Shown one piece after another: positions 1 through 8,912 of a stretch of 15,491 nucleotides of DNA; the first letter of the stretch is position 1, and each line of letters starts with the position of its first letter. Made by a program: the position numbers and the translations under genes. The notes beneath the pieces are model-generated. The model worked only from the letters and a program-made list of their open reading frames with translations. It searched no databases and was not told the origin of the DNA. Origin of the DNA: Pigoraptor vietnamica (taxonomy: Eukaryota; Opisthokonta; Filasterea); assembly GCA_943704525.1 (NCBI GenBank), contig CALSCQ010002009.1, positions 1 to 15,491 on the forward strand, in the 5' to 3' direction.

Positions 1-96
<96 letters not shown>

Positions 97-125
97 TACA
101 GGCACACACACACACACGCACACAC
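1..125. repeat. (CA)n microsatellite, cut by the window edge
   Basis: Bases 1-90 are an uninterrupted CA dinucleotide repeat (45 units seen, more beyond the edge), followed to about 125 by interrupted CA with CGCA and CATA variants. It lies inside the intron of the minus-strand DUF1761 gene, so the transcript would carry a UG repeat. UG repeats in introns are known binding sites for TDP-43/CELF-type proteins in animals; whether that applies here is unknown. Confidence 0.95.
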
Positions 126-545
126 ATCAACGCTCGCAGAATGGCAGCAATTGGCGAAAACATTCAGATAGAGAGCGCAAAAGAGTGGATAGATAGCCAC
201 TTGAGCTTAATTTTCCGAGTCCATACACGCGAGACAATACAACGTGCACTGCGCACTCCTCACCTTCACGGCCTCCTCGAGCGTGTTGATTCCGAGCGTT
301 CGAAAGAAGAAAAAGAGGCACGCGGACTGGCACACCGACCCGAGGAAGCTCACGAGAAATGCCGTCGGATCCGGGTGCAGTTTCGACTCGTTTGTGACGC
401 CACGCGACGCAAGAACGAGGCGCACGTACGGCTTTGCCACCAGCACCGGCGAGAACCACAGCGCGCCGGCAATCCAGTGGGCGACGGCGCACGCGAGGAC
501 TGGGCCGATGATCGACCCCGTCTTGAAGCCACTGCTGACGTCCAT
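1..545 (-). CDS. DUF1761 family membrane protein, 5' part only
   Basis: The first exon is 545-264 (94 codons, minus strand) and continues beyond the left edge. The start ATG at 545-543 has a good context (A at -3, G at +4). The protein has a hydrophobic segment at about residues 11-31 running into GALWFSPVL (27-35), then KPYVRL, and a second hydrophobic segment at 62-82 followed by GINTLEEAVK. The G-A-L-W-[YF]-S-P motif after a first membrane helix, and a second helix leading to a 'G..tleEa' turn, are typical of DUF1761 (PF08570), small four-helix membrane proteins of unknown function. The exon ends AAG|GTGAGG (phase 0) at 264/263. I see no convincing acceptor before base 1, so the intron is at least 263 nt and includes the CA tract. 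The rest of the domain must lie to the left. No function beyond membrane location can be given. Confidence 0.72.
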
Positions 546-803
546 CTTCGCAATCTGGCTGGTGAGCGGGGAGGCGTGTATCCGGACTGCTGCGTTCGTG
601 AGTGCGTGCGCTACGACTCGGCAAGAGGTGCTTTGGTGTGTGTGGGTGGTGTGTGTGGGTGTTGCCTTCTTCAGTGGGCCGGACATGACGGATCACGAAA
701 AAGTAACAGTCGGCGTTACTTGCTGGCAACGGCAGTGGCGTTCTGGATGAAAACTGCGAGGTCGTACGAGCGGAAAAGCGAAGAACTGGTCACAACAACC
801 ACC
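546..803. promoter_or_regulatory. Divergent promoter region, DUF1761 / MLYCD
   Basis: This 258-nt stretch separates the two divergent start codons and must hold both 5' UTRs and promoters. It contains a GT-rich run at about 629-663 and no TATA box that I can see. An in-frame ATG at 747 could extend MLYCD by 19 residues; the 804 ATG is preferred because it has an ACCACC context and gives a cleaner presequence. Confidence 0.5.
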
Positions 804-3800
804 ATGCAGGCAGTGCGTGCGGCATGGTCAGCCGCCGCGCGTGCGTGCAACAGGTACGCGGCCAATAGCGCCGTGAAGGTGTGTGATTGTGGTCTGATGC
901 AAGTACAAGTGCGTGACACCAGACTCACTCAGCTGTACACTTGACACAGATTCGCGCGCCGTATGGGCTATCTTCTGCGCTCCAGCGCGTTGTACCGGCG
1001 CGTCTTTACTCCTCCGAGCCTGTAAGTGAAGTCGATCTCGTGAGCTTGCACATCTCTGTCGTATGCACTGCCGTTCCCAGCTGAAGCTATTGCATTGCCA
1101 CACAGAAAAAGAGCGAGCTTCTCGGCACCTACTGGAGTCGCGTGACGGCGGCCGTGCGGGAGGCGACAGAAGGGACGGCGAGGCAGCCAATGGAGACGAA
1201 GGGCACCGATGGGGATGATCAGGTCGTTCGGCGCTTGTTGCGCGTGAGCACGCAGATGCGGCGCACGAGGGAAGGGGAGGACCTCATGCCGGAAATCATC
1301 GCGAAGAGCGTGGCAAGTTTCTACTCCACACTAGCGAAGGTGGGTCGTGTGCCATTGTGAGCGGTAATCTGCCTTCCTACTGCTCTCGTGTCGGCGTGAA
1401 TGTGTGTGCGCTTGTGTGTTGCATTTGTGCTCAAGTGCTGTGCGCGGGTGTGCACATTGCCGTCCGCACGCGCAGCATGAGAAGCTCGAGTTCTTTCGCA
1501 TCCTCGCAACGGACTTTGGCGTCGACAGCAACGATTTGGCGGACGCCGTTGATGCCCTGCGCGTGGCCAAGGTGTGTTTGCCTGGCGGCGATCAGCCGAT
1601 TGTTTTACTCGCTCTCGTGCACTCACACGTGGTAATTGTAGAGCGTTGCCAATTGCTATCGTCGTCAATGCACACACTGTGCTTCTGTTAATGTGTGGCT
1701 CATACGCCCGTGTGCGTGTGTGTGTGTGTTGACCAGGAACGGGGCGATGCCGCGGTTGCACGCGCTGAGGAGCGGCTTCGTGCGGCGGCTGTGCCGATGT
1801 ACAACGTCCTGTTTGGCCACATTGCCTCGCAAATGGACGGTCTCAAAATGCTTATTGGGATGCGTGCCGACCTGCTGGTGTGTGCTGTAATGCTGCGTGC
1901 GCATGTTGCGTCCGCGGAATGGTTTGGCTGGTGTGGCGTCGTATCTGAGCGTTGCGCTTGTGCGTGTGCGTGCGCATGTTGCGTCCGCGGAATGGTTTGG
2001 CTAGTGTGGCAGCGTGCGTGTGCGTGCGTGTGCGTGCGTGTGTGCGTGCCGGTGTCCCGTGCGTGACTTCATATTGATGTGACATCATCAGGCGATTGTT
2101 GCGGACGAGCACAAGGCGGGCCGTTTCTCACCTCACCTGCGCACTCTCTCGGACGAAATGCGCGCCGTTCTCGCGTCGTGGTTTGCCCTTGGATACTTGG
2201 AGGTGCAGCCGATCACGTGGGGGTCGCCGGCGTCCATTCTCGAGAAGGCAAGCTCTCGCTTTTATTACTTGGCGCCAGTCGAGTTTCTGTGCTCATTTCT
2301 TATATGTATATTCGTACCTATTTGTTATATATTTGTGTGCCTTGCGTTGGTGTTTCTCGGCATTTCTCTATGTTTGTGTGTTTCTGAGGAAAATGTCTGT
2401 TGGCGAACGGCAGATTATGCGGTACGAGGCGGTGCATCCCATGCGCGGGTGGGACGACCTCAAGCAGCGCCTTGGACCCGCGCGACGCTGTTTCGCCTTC
2501 GTCCACAGGGCCATTCCCGACGAGCCCCTCGTCGTGCTCCACGTGGCACTCACCAACGCCATTGCGACAAGCATTCACGTGGGATTTGCGTTCTGCGTGC
2601 GTGCGTGCGTGCGTGCGTGTTTCTGTATGCGTTGCTCGTGCGTATTCTCTCGACGTGCTGTGCGTTGACTCTTAATTATTTTGCGCGCAGGGCGTTATTG
2701 ATACGAACGTGAATGCACTGCCTGCGAATGTCTCCACCGCGATATTTTACTCGATATCGTCCACGCAAAAGGGTGAGGGATATTGTGCATCGCGATTGCG
2801 TTGGGCTGCTACAAACGCACGCAGGCACGCATGCTGGGACGCACACGTCCGTGCACACGCGAATACACATTTTGACCGACACTTGCGCGCACGGTCGCTC
2901 GGTCTGGCTTCTGACGTGTGCCGGTGCTCCCGCTGCGCAGGCCTTTCTGGCGTTGAGCTCGGAAATTTTCTCATTAAGCGAGTCGTCAAGCGGCTGAAGG
3001 CGGAGTTTCCCGCCATGCAAACCTTCTCGACTTTGTCGCCCATTCCGGGCTTCCGTCAGTGGCTGGACTCGCGCCTCTCTCGCTGGAGCGCAGAAGGTCT
3101 GCCTCTCTTTGCAATTGTGACGGGTGGCTCTGACATGGTTGTTGTGTGGGGCGTGCATTATAACGTGCCGAATGCGTCATTGGTTCTTTTTATGCGGAAG
3201 TGTACCCAGTGCGGTCTTCGCTCCCATTCAATGTGCATTGCACGAATCGACGACAGACGTGCTCTTGCCGCAAGAGGCTTCTGCCCTTCTCGCGGCAACG
3301 GGCCGGCATTCACACGACGCTATGACGGTGTTGAGGGTATGTGGAGTCGTATGCGGCAATGTCTTCTTTCGCGTTCCTTGCACGCTCATTGCATTTGCAT
3401 GGCGCTGGAGAGTGTGTCGCCGAGTGTGTGCGGCTCCGTGCCGCTGCTGACCCGTGCTGTTGATGCTTAGGAATCGCTCGCGAAGCCGTGGCACAAGGAG
3501 TCTTCCGCCGTCGTGGACGCGCTGAAGGGCCCTCTCATGCGCGCGTGTGCAAGGTCCGTCGTGTCAATTGTTCGTCGCGGTGACGCCGTGTTGGTTTGAC
3601 GTCGGAATTATTCATTTGCCTCTCCCTCTGACGCGCCTTGCTAATTCTGCAGATATCTCTATCTTGAAAAGAAGCGCACAATGGCCTTGGACCCTGTCGG
3701 TGCGTGTTTCGTCTTGTTATCCCTCATGTCCCTGTTTCGCCCCTGTTCTTCGCTTGACTCTCCTTTTCTACTTGCGTCGCGAAGGGCGCGTCTCACACGC

Positions 3801-4046
3801 CAGATTGCGCATTTGTCTTCCACAGCCAACTTCCACCTCCGCAACGGCGCGTGGCTCTGGCAGCTCAACTGGATGGGCGACACGAGCGACCGCGGCATTC
3901 GCCTCTCGCACGGCCTCATGGTCAACTACCTCTACCGCCTCGACGACGTCACCGACAACAACAGGAGGTACCTCTTGGATGGCCACATTAACGCGTCCGA
4001 TGGAGTGCTGGCATTGCTGCACGCAGCGCCACGTGCCAAGCTGTGA
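804..4046 (+). CDS. MLYCD: Malonyl-CoA decarboxylase, mitochondrial/peroxisomal
   Basis: It converts malonyl-CoA to acetyl-CoA and CO2. Exons: 804-878, 950-1021, 1106-1339, 1476-1571, 1737-1877, 2092-2247, 2414-2578, 2691-2772, 2941-3096, 3257-3336, 3471-3553, 3653-3699, 3826-4046, giving 535 residues (human enzyme 493). Residues 1-49 (exons 1-2) are Arg/Ala-rich without acidic residues before an ARLY|SSEP site (residues 42-49), a typical mitochondrial presequence. A helical domain follows (GFGVD-like DFGVD, LRADLL-like MRADLL), then the catalytic domain. By alignment to the human enzyme as I recall it, the active-site residues are all kept: S334 (FYSIS), E346 (GVELG), S373 (LSPIPGF), H466 (NFHL) and Y499 (NYLY). 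The protein ends in AKL, a PTS1 signal, as the human enzyme ends in SKL. One intron (2248-2413) has a GC donor. The 3097 donor (GTCTGC) is weak, but phase and family length support it. Confidence 0.96.
1894..2010 (+). repeat. 44-bp direct duplication inside MLYCD intron 5
   Basis: Bases 1894-1937 and 1967-2010 are the same 44-mer with one difference (G at 1930, A at 2003), a period of 73. The segment between and after them is GTGCGTGC-rich. Both copies lie in the intron 1878-2091. This looks like a recent tandem duplication. Confidence 0.93.
2248..2413 (+). other. GC-AG intron 6 of MLYCD
   Basis: The exon ends CTCGAGAAG and the intron begins GCAAGC, matching the known GC-donor consensus AG|GCAAGT at all but the last base. 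The acceptor is ACGGCAG|ATTATG. Splicing here is phase 0 and joins ...SPASILEK to IMRYEAVHP, exactly as the family requires. No GT donor nearby would keep this junction. Confidence 0.88.
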
Positions 4047-4342
4047 GTCGTGTGTGAAACAGCTAAAGATTGAAATTGCAGTGCACGTGTTTCGGTGGTA
4101 ATGCGCCGGTCTAAGCTCAGACAATGCTAGTACTAACAGAGGCAGCACACGGCGTGGAATATCTGGGAACAATAAACTGGCGCCGGCTGTTTTGCAATTC
4201 GTTTCTTGGCAGTTAGTTTGTTCGCAGACACGCGCGAAACGCAAGTCGATAATTCCAAGCGCGCAACGCAACGCAACGCAGCGACGCACGCGCACGCAAT
4301 AGTGCACTAGGCAAGCCCCCATCGGCGCACACGCCAGACGCC
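4047..4342. other. Convergent intergenic region, MLYCD / lebercilin
   Basis: There are 296 nt between two stop codons that face each other. It holds both 3' UTRs. Three CGCAA pentamers occur at about 4262-4280. Nothing else is recognised apart from the plus-strand AATAAA listed separately; I see no AATAAA on the minus strand for the lebercilin gene. Confidence 0.7.
4171..4176 (+). terminator. Candidate poly(A) signal of MLYCD
   Basis: An AATAAA hexamer lies 125 nt after the MLYCD stop codon, in the right orientation in an otherwise GC-rich context. Position and sequence fit the standard eukaryotic polyadenylation signal; usage is not shown by sequence alone. Confidence 0.5.
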
Positions 4343-7300
4343 CTAAAGCACCATTTCCTCCATGTCCTCAGCCGACTCAAAATCGCTCCGCCCAAAGCCG
4401 CGACCGCCGCCGCCACCAGCGCCGCCCGTCGCCGCAGCCTTCTGCTCCCACGGGAATGCCTTCTTCTTCAACTCGATGTTCGGTCGCAGTCCAGCGGCAC
4501 CCTTCAAGTCGTCGTCATCATCGACGTCACCAAGGTCCCCCCCAGCCGCAGCCCCGAGCGACGCGCGGTTGCGCCCACCGCCGTCCAGCACAAACGTGCC
4601 ACTCGATGTCGACTCGCCGACCGGGCGGCGGCGGCCGTTTGCGGGCGAGCTCTTGGCGCCAAATAGGTCGTCGTCCTTCTTTCCCGCGGCGGTGTTGCCG
4701 CCACCAAAGAGGCCACCCGTGCTCGACGTCACGCTCCCCTGAGCCTTTGACGCGCGCAGTTGCGACATGAAATCGTCCCCGGGCTTCGTGTTGCTCTTCG
4801 CCGCGGCAAGGCGCGCCCCAAACCCAGTCGGCCCACTCGAGGGCGCACCGCCATCCCCGCCCTCGGCGCCACCGCGTCCTGTGGGCGGCGAGTCGTCGGT
4901 CCCCAGCCCGCTGGACCTCCGACGGCCACCCGCGCCAAGCGAGGTGGGCATGTACCCGCCATCGCCGGCACCCGCGGCTGTGATGGATGCCACCTCCGCG
5001 GCTGTTTCGGCCTCCTTTTGCTGTTTGAGCTTCGAGAAGAAATCGTTTCCGCCGGCATCCGGGTTCGTGCCCCTGCGGCCGCGCGCGGGGCTCGCCTTGT
5101 TTTCCGGCTGGAGGTCGTCCTTGAGAATTTCATACGACGCCGGCTTCTTGTCGCCCATGAGGAATATCGGCTTGCCCGCCCCGGATGCGCCTGTTGCGCC
5201 CGTCGATGAGGCACCACCCGCCGCAGTCCCCTTTCCCGCAAGCACAGGCCCCCCGAAGGGGAAGTCGGCCGGTGCCTTCTCCGCGGGCTTCTCGTCCTCC
5301 TGCTTGGCCGCACCGACGCTGTCCGGCGGGAGTCCCTTATCGATCGCATTGAGGCGCGCGAGCAGTTCCTTGCGCTTGCGCACCTCCTCGTCGTTTGCCG
5401 AAGAAGCAGGGACCGCCGCGGGGCTCCCATTCGACGCAGGCTTCTTGCCGTCGTCCGGCACGGGGTACGCCGGCTTCCCCTGGTGCAAGTTCTCGATGCT
5501 GCTCGCAAACTTGTACTTGGGCTTGGCGGGCACGGCCGGCGCGGGCTCCGGCTCGGGCGCAGGGGGGGGTGGGGGAGACGGCTCGCGCGGGGGCGGAGGC
5601 GGCGTCTTCTCGCGCGGAGGCGGCTGCGGCGTCTTCTCGCGAGGGGGCGCCTTAGGTGTCGGGGGGCGCGGCGGGGGCGACACGGAGCGGTCGACCTTCG
5701 CCGGCGCCGGTTTGGGCGACGACGCGCGGTCGACGGTCACGGGCTTGGGGGGCGGCGTGGGAAGGCGTGGGGGCGGTTCCGGACTCGTCATGATGGAGCG
5801 GTCATCCGTTTTCTTTGCGCTCTTTCCCTTGTTGCGCCCAGAGTAGATGTTGTACACGTCGAGCTCCTTGTCCTTCTCTTTGAGCACGGCTGCGATGGCA
5901 TCTCGGTCGGCGCGAACAGCGTCGAATTCGCGCTGGAGGTCGCGGAGTTTTCCGGCGAGCTCTCGCGTCTCCTGCTCCTTCGTCTTGTTGGCCAGAGTAA
6001 CCTTGTGCTCGCAGTCCTGCAGGAGAAAGAGCCGGACACAGTCAGCAAACGTGAAATTTTCCCTCGCGATGAGCATTCACACGTGGACTCAGTCCCCCTT
6101 CCCCGTCTCTCTCTTTCGTCCGCTTTCTCTTCAAATATATCAAAGACACCAATGCAGTAGCACGCGCATGCACGCGCACTCCAACACTCACGATAATCTT
6201 CTTGTCGCGCTCAATCGCCTCTTCCGTCAGCGCCTCAATCTTCTTGGCCAGCTCCTCCCTCTCCGCGAGGCTCTTGTCGCTCGCGAGGGCCTCGAGCGTC
6301 TCTAGCCGATCCTTCGCAGCCTGCAGCACGCGACTCTGTTTCGCAAGCTTGGCCTCAAAGTGGTTCGCCCTCTCCCTGTACTTCTTTGCCGTCTCCTTCG
6401 CCGCGCGCATCTCCTCGCTGTGCTGATGCAGCAGGCGCGGGAGGTCGGCGTCCTCGCCAATGAACTTGTTCAGCGACTTCTCCTGTCGCTGCGTCACCTG
6501 CTCCAGCGCGCGCACTTCCTTGCGCAGCTTCTCAATCTCGCGCTCCTTCTCCGTCAACTCGTTCTCAAGCTGCGTCGTCCGCTCCTGGTCCGCCACGCGC
6601 CGTAGCGTCGCGGACGACTTGCGAACGACGGCGTTGGGGTTCGCGCGCGCTTTCGTCGATTCGGTGGGCTGGTGGTAGTGCGCGCCACTCGCGGCGACGA
6701 CGCGCGGCCGGTTCGTATTCGCCGCAGCACGGCGGTGATCGTCTGCAAGTGGGGCACGCGCGTGTCAGGTAACCGCGTCACTCTCACTCACTTTAAGTGG
6801 TACCATCTCACTAGTGCCTACAGCGCTCACGCAATCGATAAACACAAGACGCACCCATCGTACCGTACGGGCTCTCGCGCCGCTTCGGCCCAAGTCGCTT
6901 GATCTCGGGGACGCGCTTCCGCACGTCCGACGCGCGCATGTGCACAATTTCGTGCGACGGACCGCCACGCGTCGACTTCGACGGCTTTGGATCCCTCTCA
7001 ATCTCCTCCTCGACCGGCGACGACGACCGAGACCGGTGCGAATGGCTCTTTCGTCGATGGTGTGACGAAGGCGACCGAGACGATTTCCGCCTGGAGCGTT
7101 CCCGCGAGCGAGAGCGGGAACGCGACCGTGACCGTGAACGGCGGTCTTTGCGCCGCCGTGCGCTGCCATCGTCCCGAGGAGAACGCGATCGAGAGCGCGA
7201 ACGGTTTTTCCGCGTGCTTCGATCGCGCGAACGGGAGCGGGATCGTGACCGCGACCTCGACGATCGCCTCCGTAGAGATTGCGAGGCGCGCAGTGACATG

Positions 7301-7770
7301 CTGCCCCGCACGGCATCCTTCTCCTTGGACTGCGCAGAGGAGCCACCCTTGCTCGCACGCACGGGTGACGCAGACCTCCGTCGGCCTTCGGAGCGCTTTG
7401 GCGAACGAGAGCGCGAGCGCGACTTTGCCCTCGGGGGCGTGGGTGAGCGGTCCCTCCGTCGTCGCTCCCTCGAGTTGGATCGCGAGCGAGACTGTCTCCG
7501 ATGGCTGCTGCTTACGGCCGCTGATGAGCCGGCCTTTCCCGTCGACGTTTCAGGCTTACGCCGAGACGACGGCGTCCGCGAGATGGGCATGTGCGGCGAT
7601 GGCGGAGTGGGCGGCGTCGCGGGGGTGTCCCGCCGTGGACTCCTGCTTCGGCTGCGGCTGCGACTGCGACTGCGGCTGCGGCTGCGGCTGCGACTCCTGC
7701 TGCCATCGCGCCGCTTGCCACCGCGCGAGTCAATCGACGCAACGTCAAAGTCCTCCTCGTAGTCGCTCAT
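4343..7770 (-). CDS. LCA5: Lebercilin-like ciliary protein with an N-terminal RS-rich region
   Basis: Exons (minus): 7770-6864, 6742-6192, 6016-4343, giving 1043 residues (human LCA5 about 700). Lebercilin is a ciliary/basal-body protein tied to intraflagellar transport. Residues 1-20 are acidic (SDYEEDFD). Residues 24-265 are dominated by SR/RS dipeptides. A coiled-coil lebercilin domain covers about 348-547, with EKSLNKF, the LAEREELAKK segment, and the family-diagnostic end KEKDKELDVYNIYSGR (532-547), close to human KEKERELDIKNIYSNR. A proline-rich stretch with repeated PPPREKTP follows (565-651), then ELLARLNAIDKG (704-715 region), two related motifs GNDFFSKLKQQK (809-820) and GDDFMSQLRASK (899-910), FPWE (1007-1010), and a Gly-rich acidic tail. 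The exon 1/2 junction is phase 1 (G|AC) and the exon 2/3 junction is phase 0; without splicing, exon 1 runs into a stop. The lebercilin identity is firm; joining of the RS exon to it is inferred from phase and splice sites. Confidence 0.88.
7650..7695 (-). repeat. Hexanucleotide repeat coding (SR)n
   Basis: A run of GGCTGC/GACTGC hexamers, read on the minus strand as AGCCGC/AGTCGC, encodes alternating Ser-Arg at about residues 25-41 of the lebercilin-like protein. Such pure hexamers can change length by slippage without shifting the frame. Confidence 0.85.
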
Positions 7771-8281
7771 GGTGCGAATCACGAGCGCGCACGCACGAAG
7801 CGCACACGCGCGCGTGTTGACACAGGGCGATGTACGACCGGCTCTCAGCACGGTCACGCACGGGCGTCCATGCTCCCAACACTCAAGTACGATTGCGCAA
7901 GGGCCGCTCGAATGCTAGGAGTCCGCCGTCCGATGTGCGATCCAGTTGGCGTCAGATAGCCACAACTGTCTCGTCCACTGTGTCATGCAAACACACTCGA
8001 CTTCAAAATTCGCAGTATGAGCTCTCACGCACAGTGGGGACCCCGAGTGGATGCAGCGTGAGTTTTTGGGAGCGTTGGGCAAAGTATGCACTTGGGCAAG
8101 TGGCTGGAATGTGTCCAGTGGAGCCGCGGTACCAGCCACTTTTTTCGAGTCACTTCATTTCATATCCATACAATTTGGAGTCACTCTAATGCGAAACATT
8201 CAATTGTATTGCTATGTATGAAATTAATCAGTGTTTGTATGAATTTGTATGACATTTTGTGCGCAAAATAATTCACGAGCC

Positions 8282-8301
8282 GTCGCAATGGCAACGGCAA
8301 C
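8282..8301. promoter_or_regulatory. RFX X-box-like site upstream of the lebercilin gene
   Basis: Bases 8282-8295 read GTCGCAATGGCAAC, matching the palindromic X-box GTTGCCATGGCAAC at 12 of 14 positions, with a perfect GGCAAC half-site that is repeated at 8296-8301. RFX factors bind X-boxes in front of ciliary genes in animals and choanoflagellates. It lies 512 nt upstream of the lebercilin ATG, further than usual, and could also serve the ABCD gene. Confidence 0.4.
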
Positions 8302-8396
8302 AAAGTACGTTACATAATTTTAGCGAGATCTCGTAACAATTTTTGGTCGTCATATGTACGTCATGTGCTCGTCATTGCGGATTTTGAGGCACCCTT

Positions 8397-8411
8397 CACG
8401 TGAGTCACGTG
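8397..8411. promoter_or_regulatory. Double E-box overlapping an AP-1 site
   Basis: The 15-mer CACGTGAGTCACGTG holds two perfect CACGTG E-boxes (8397-8402 and 8406-8411) and, between and overlapping them, a perfect TGAGTCA bZIP/AP-1 site (8401-8407). Apart from its central base it is a perfect palindrome. It sits in the A/T-rich intergenic stretch, about 500 nt upstream of the ABCD start codon. Confidence 0.45.
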
Positions 8412-8912
8412 CCCTTCCGACGGAAGTCCGATTATCAACTAAACCCATGTTTTCAAAGTCCAATACGAACCTTATTACCTCCAACATTACCATACAAACT
8501 GGATCTTCGATTCATTCGCCACAAATTTAACTACCACCGGGCGTGAATGAATGGCATGTGTGCTGACGACACCCTCTATGGATCGAATTCAGCCACCCGT
8601 GACCTCCCCAGCCATATGCCCCTCACTCCCTCCGCCCCAGAGTAACCCCGCCACGAGGACTCACCCAGGCGCACGTGGACGACGACGCGCGCGCCCCGTC
8701 TGCGCTGAGTGCGGCGTCCCGACACTTTCCGTCGTGCATGATCTCCCCGGCAGAGGGTCCAAGTAGCGGCAGAAGTGGCGCGGCGGAGACTGTTCGGAAC
8801 TGTCAATCGTGTCGCTACATGTAACACATCTCTCTATTACTCGACGACCCACACCTTTTGGCTTCTCCGCATCTGTTTCCGCTGTGCGCGCCGCTCGCCG
8901 CGTGAAGCGACG

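Larger units (their letters stand above)
7771..8912. promoter_or_regulatory. Divergent intergenic region, lebercilin / ABCD transporter
   Basis: This 1142-nt stretch lies between the two divergent start codons. Bases 8100-8550 are clearly richer in A/T than the genes around them. Bases 8580-8912 return to high GC and probably hold the ABCD 5' UTR. I recognise no protein, tRNA or other RNA gene here. Two regulatory-like sites are listed separately. The several open frames here are short, resemble no family I know, and lack supporting splice structure. Confidence 0.6.

Noticed and set aside
1-125. CA repeat as a telomere or centromere sequence
   Set aside because: It is a plain dinucleotide repeat next to a normal gene, like the intronic repeat at 12579-12694.
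141-944. A 267-codon plus-strand open frame reaching into MLYCD exon 1
   Set aside because: Its first two-thirds lie opposite the DUF1761 exon and promoter and show no family similarity. Only the end, from 804, is coding.
963-1021. ATG at 963 as the MLYCD start ([13 protein letters not shown]...)
   Set aside because: It looks like a presequence, but its frame does not match exon 3 through the good splice sites at 1022 and 1105. The 804 start with an extra intron (879-949) fits all phases and gives ARLYSSEP.
4767-5846. A 359-codon plus-strand open frame across the lebercilin exon 3
   Set aside because: It is low complexity (Gly/Ser/Pro) and mirrors the Pro/Gly-rich lebercilin tail; no domain, and the minus strand has clear homology and splice structure.
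6899-7820. Plus-strand open frames rich in Arg-Glu/Arg-Asp opposite the RS exon
   Set aside because: These are the reverse reading of SR codons. The minus strand has the proper start, acidic N terminus and a working splice donor.
8660-8745. A possible small minus-strand exon with ATG at about 8742 and a GGTGAGT donor near 8666
   Set aside because: The donor-like sequence is good, but about 25 residues with no similarity and no identifiable partner exon is not enough to call a gene.
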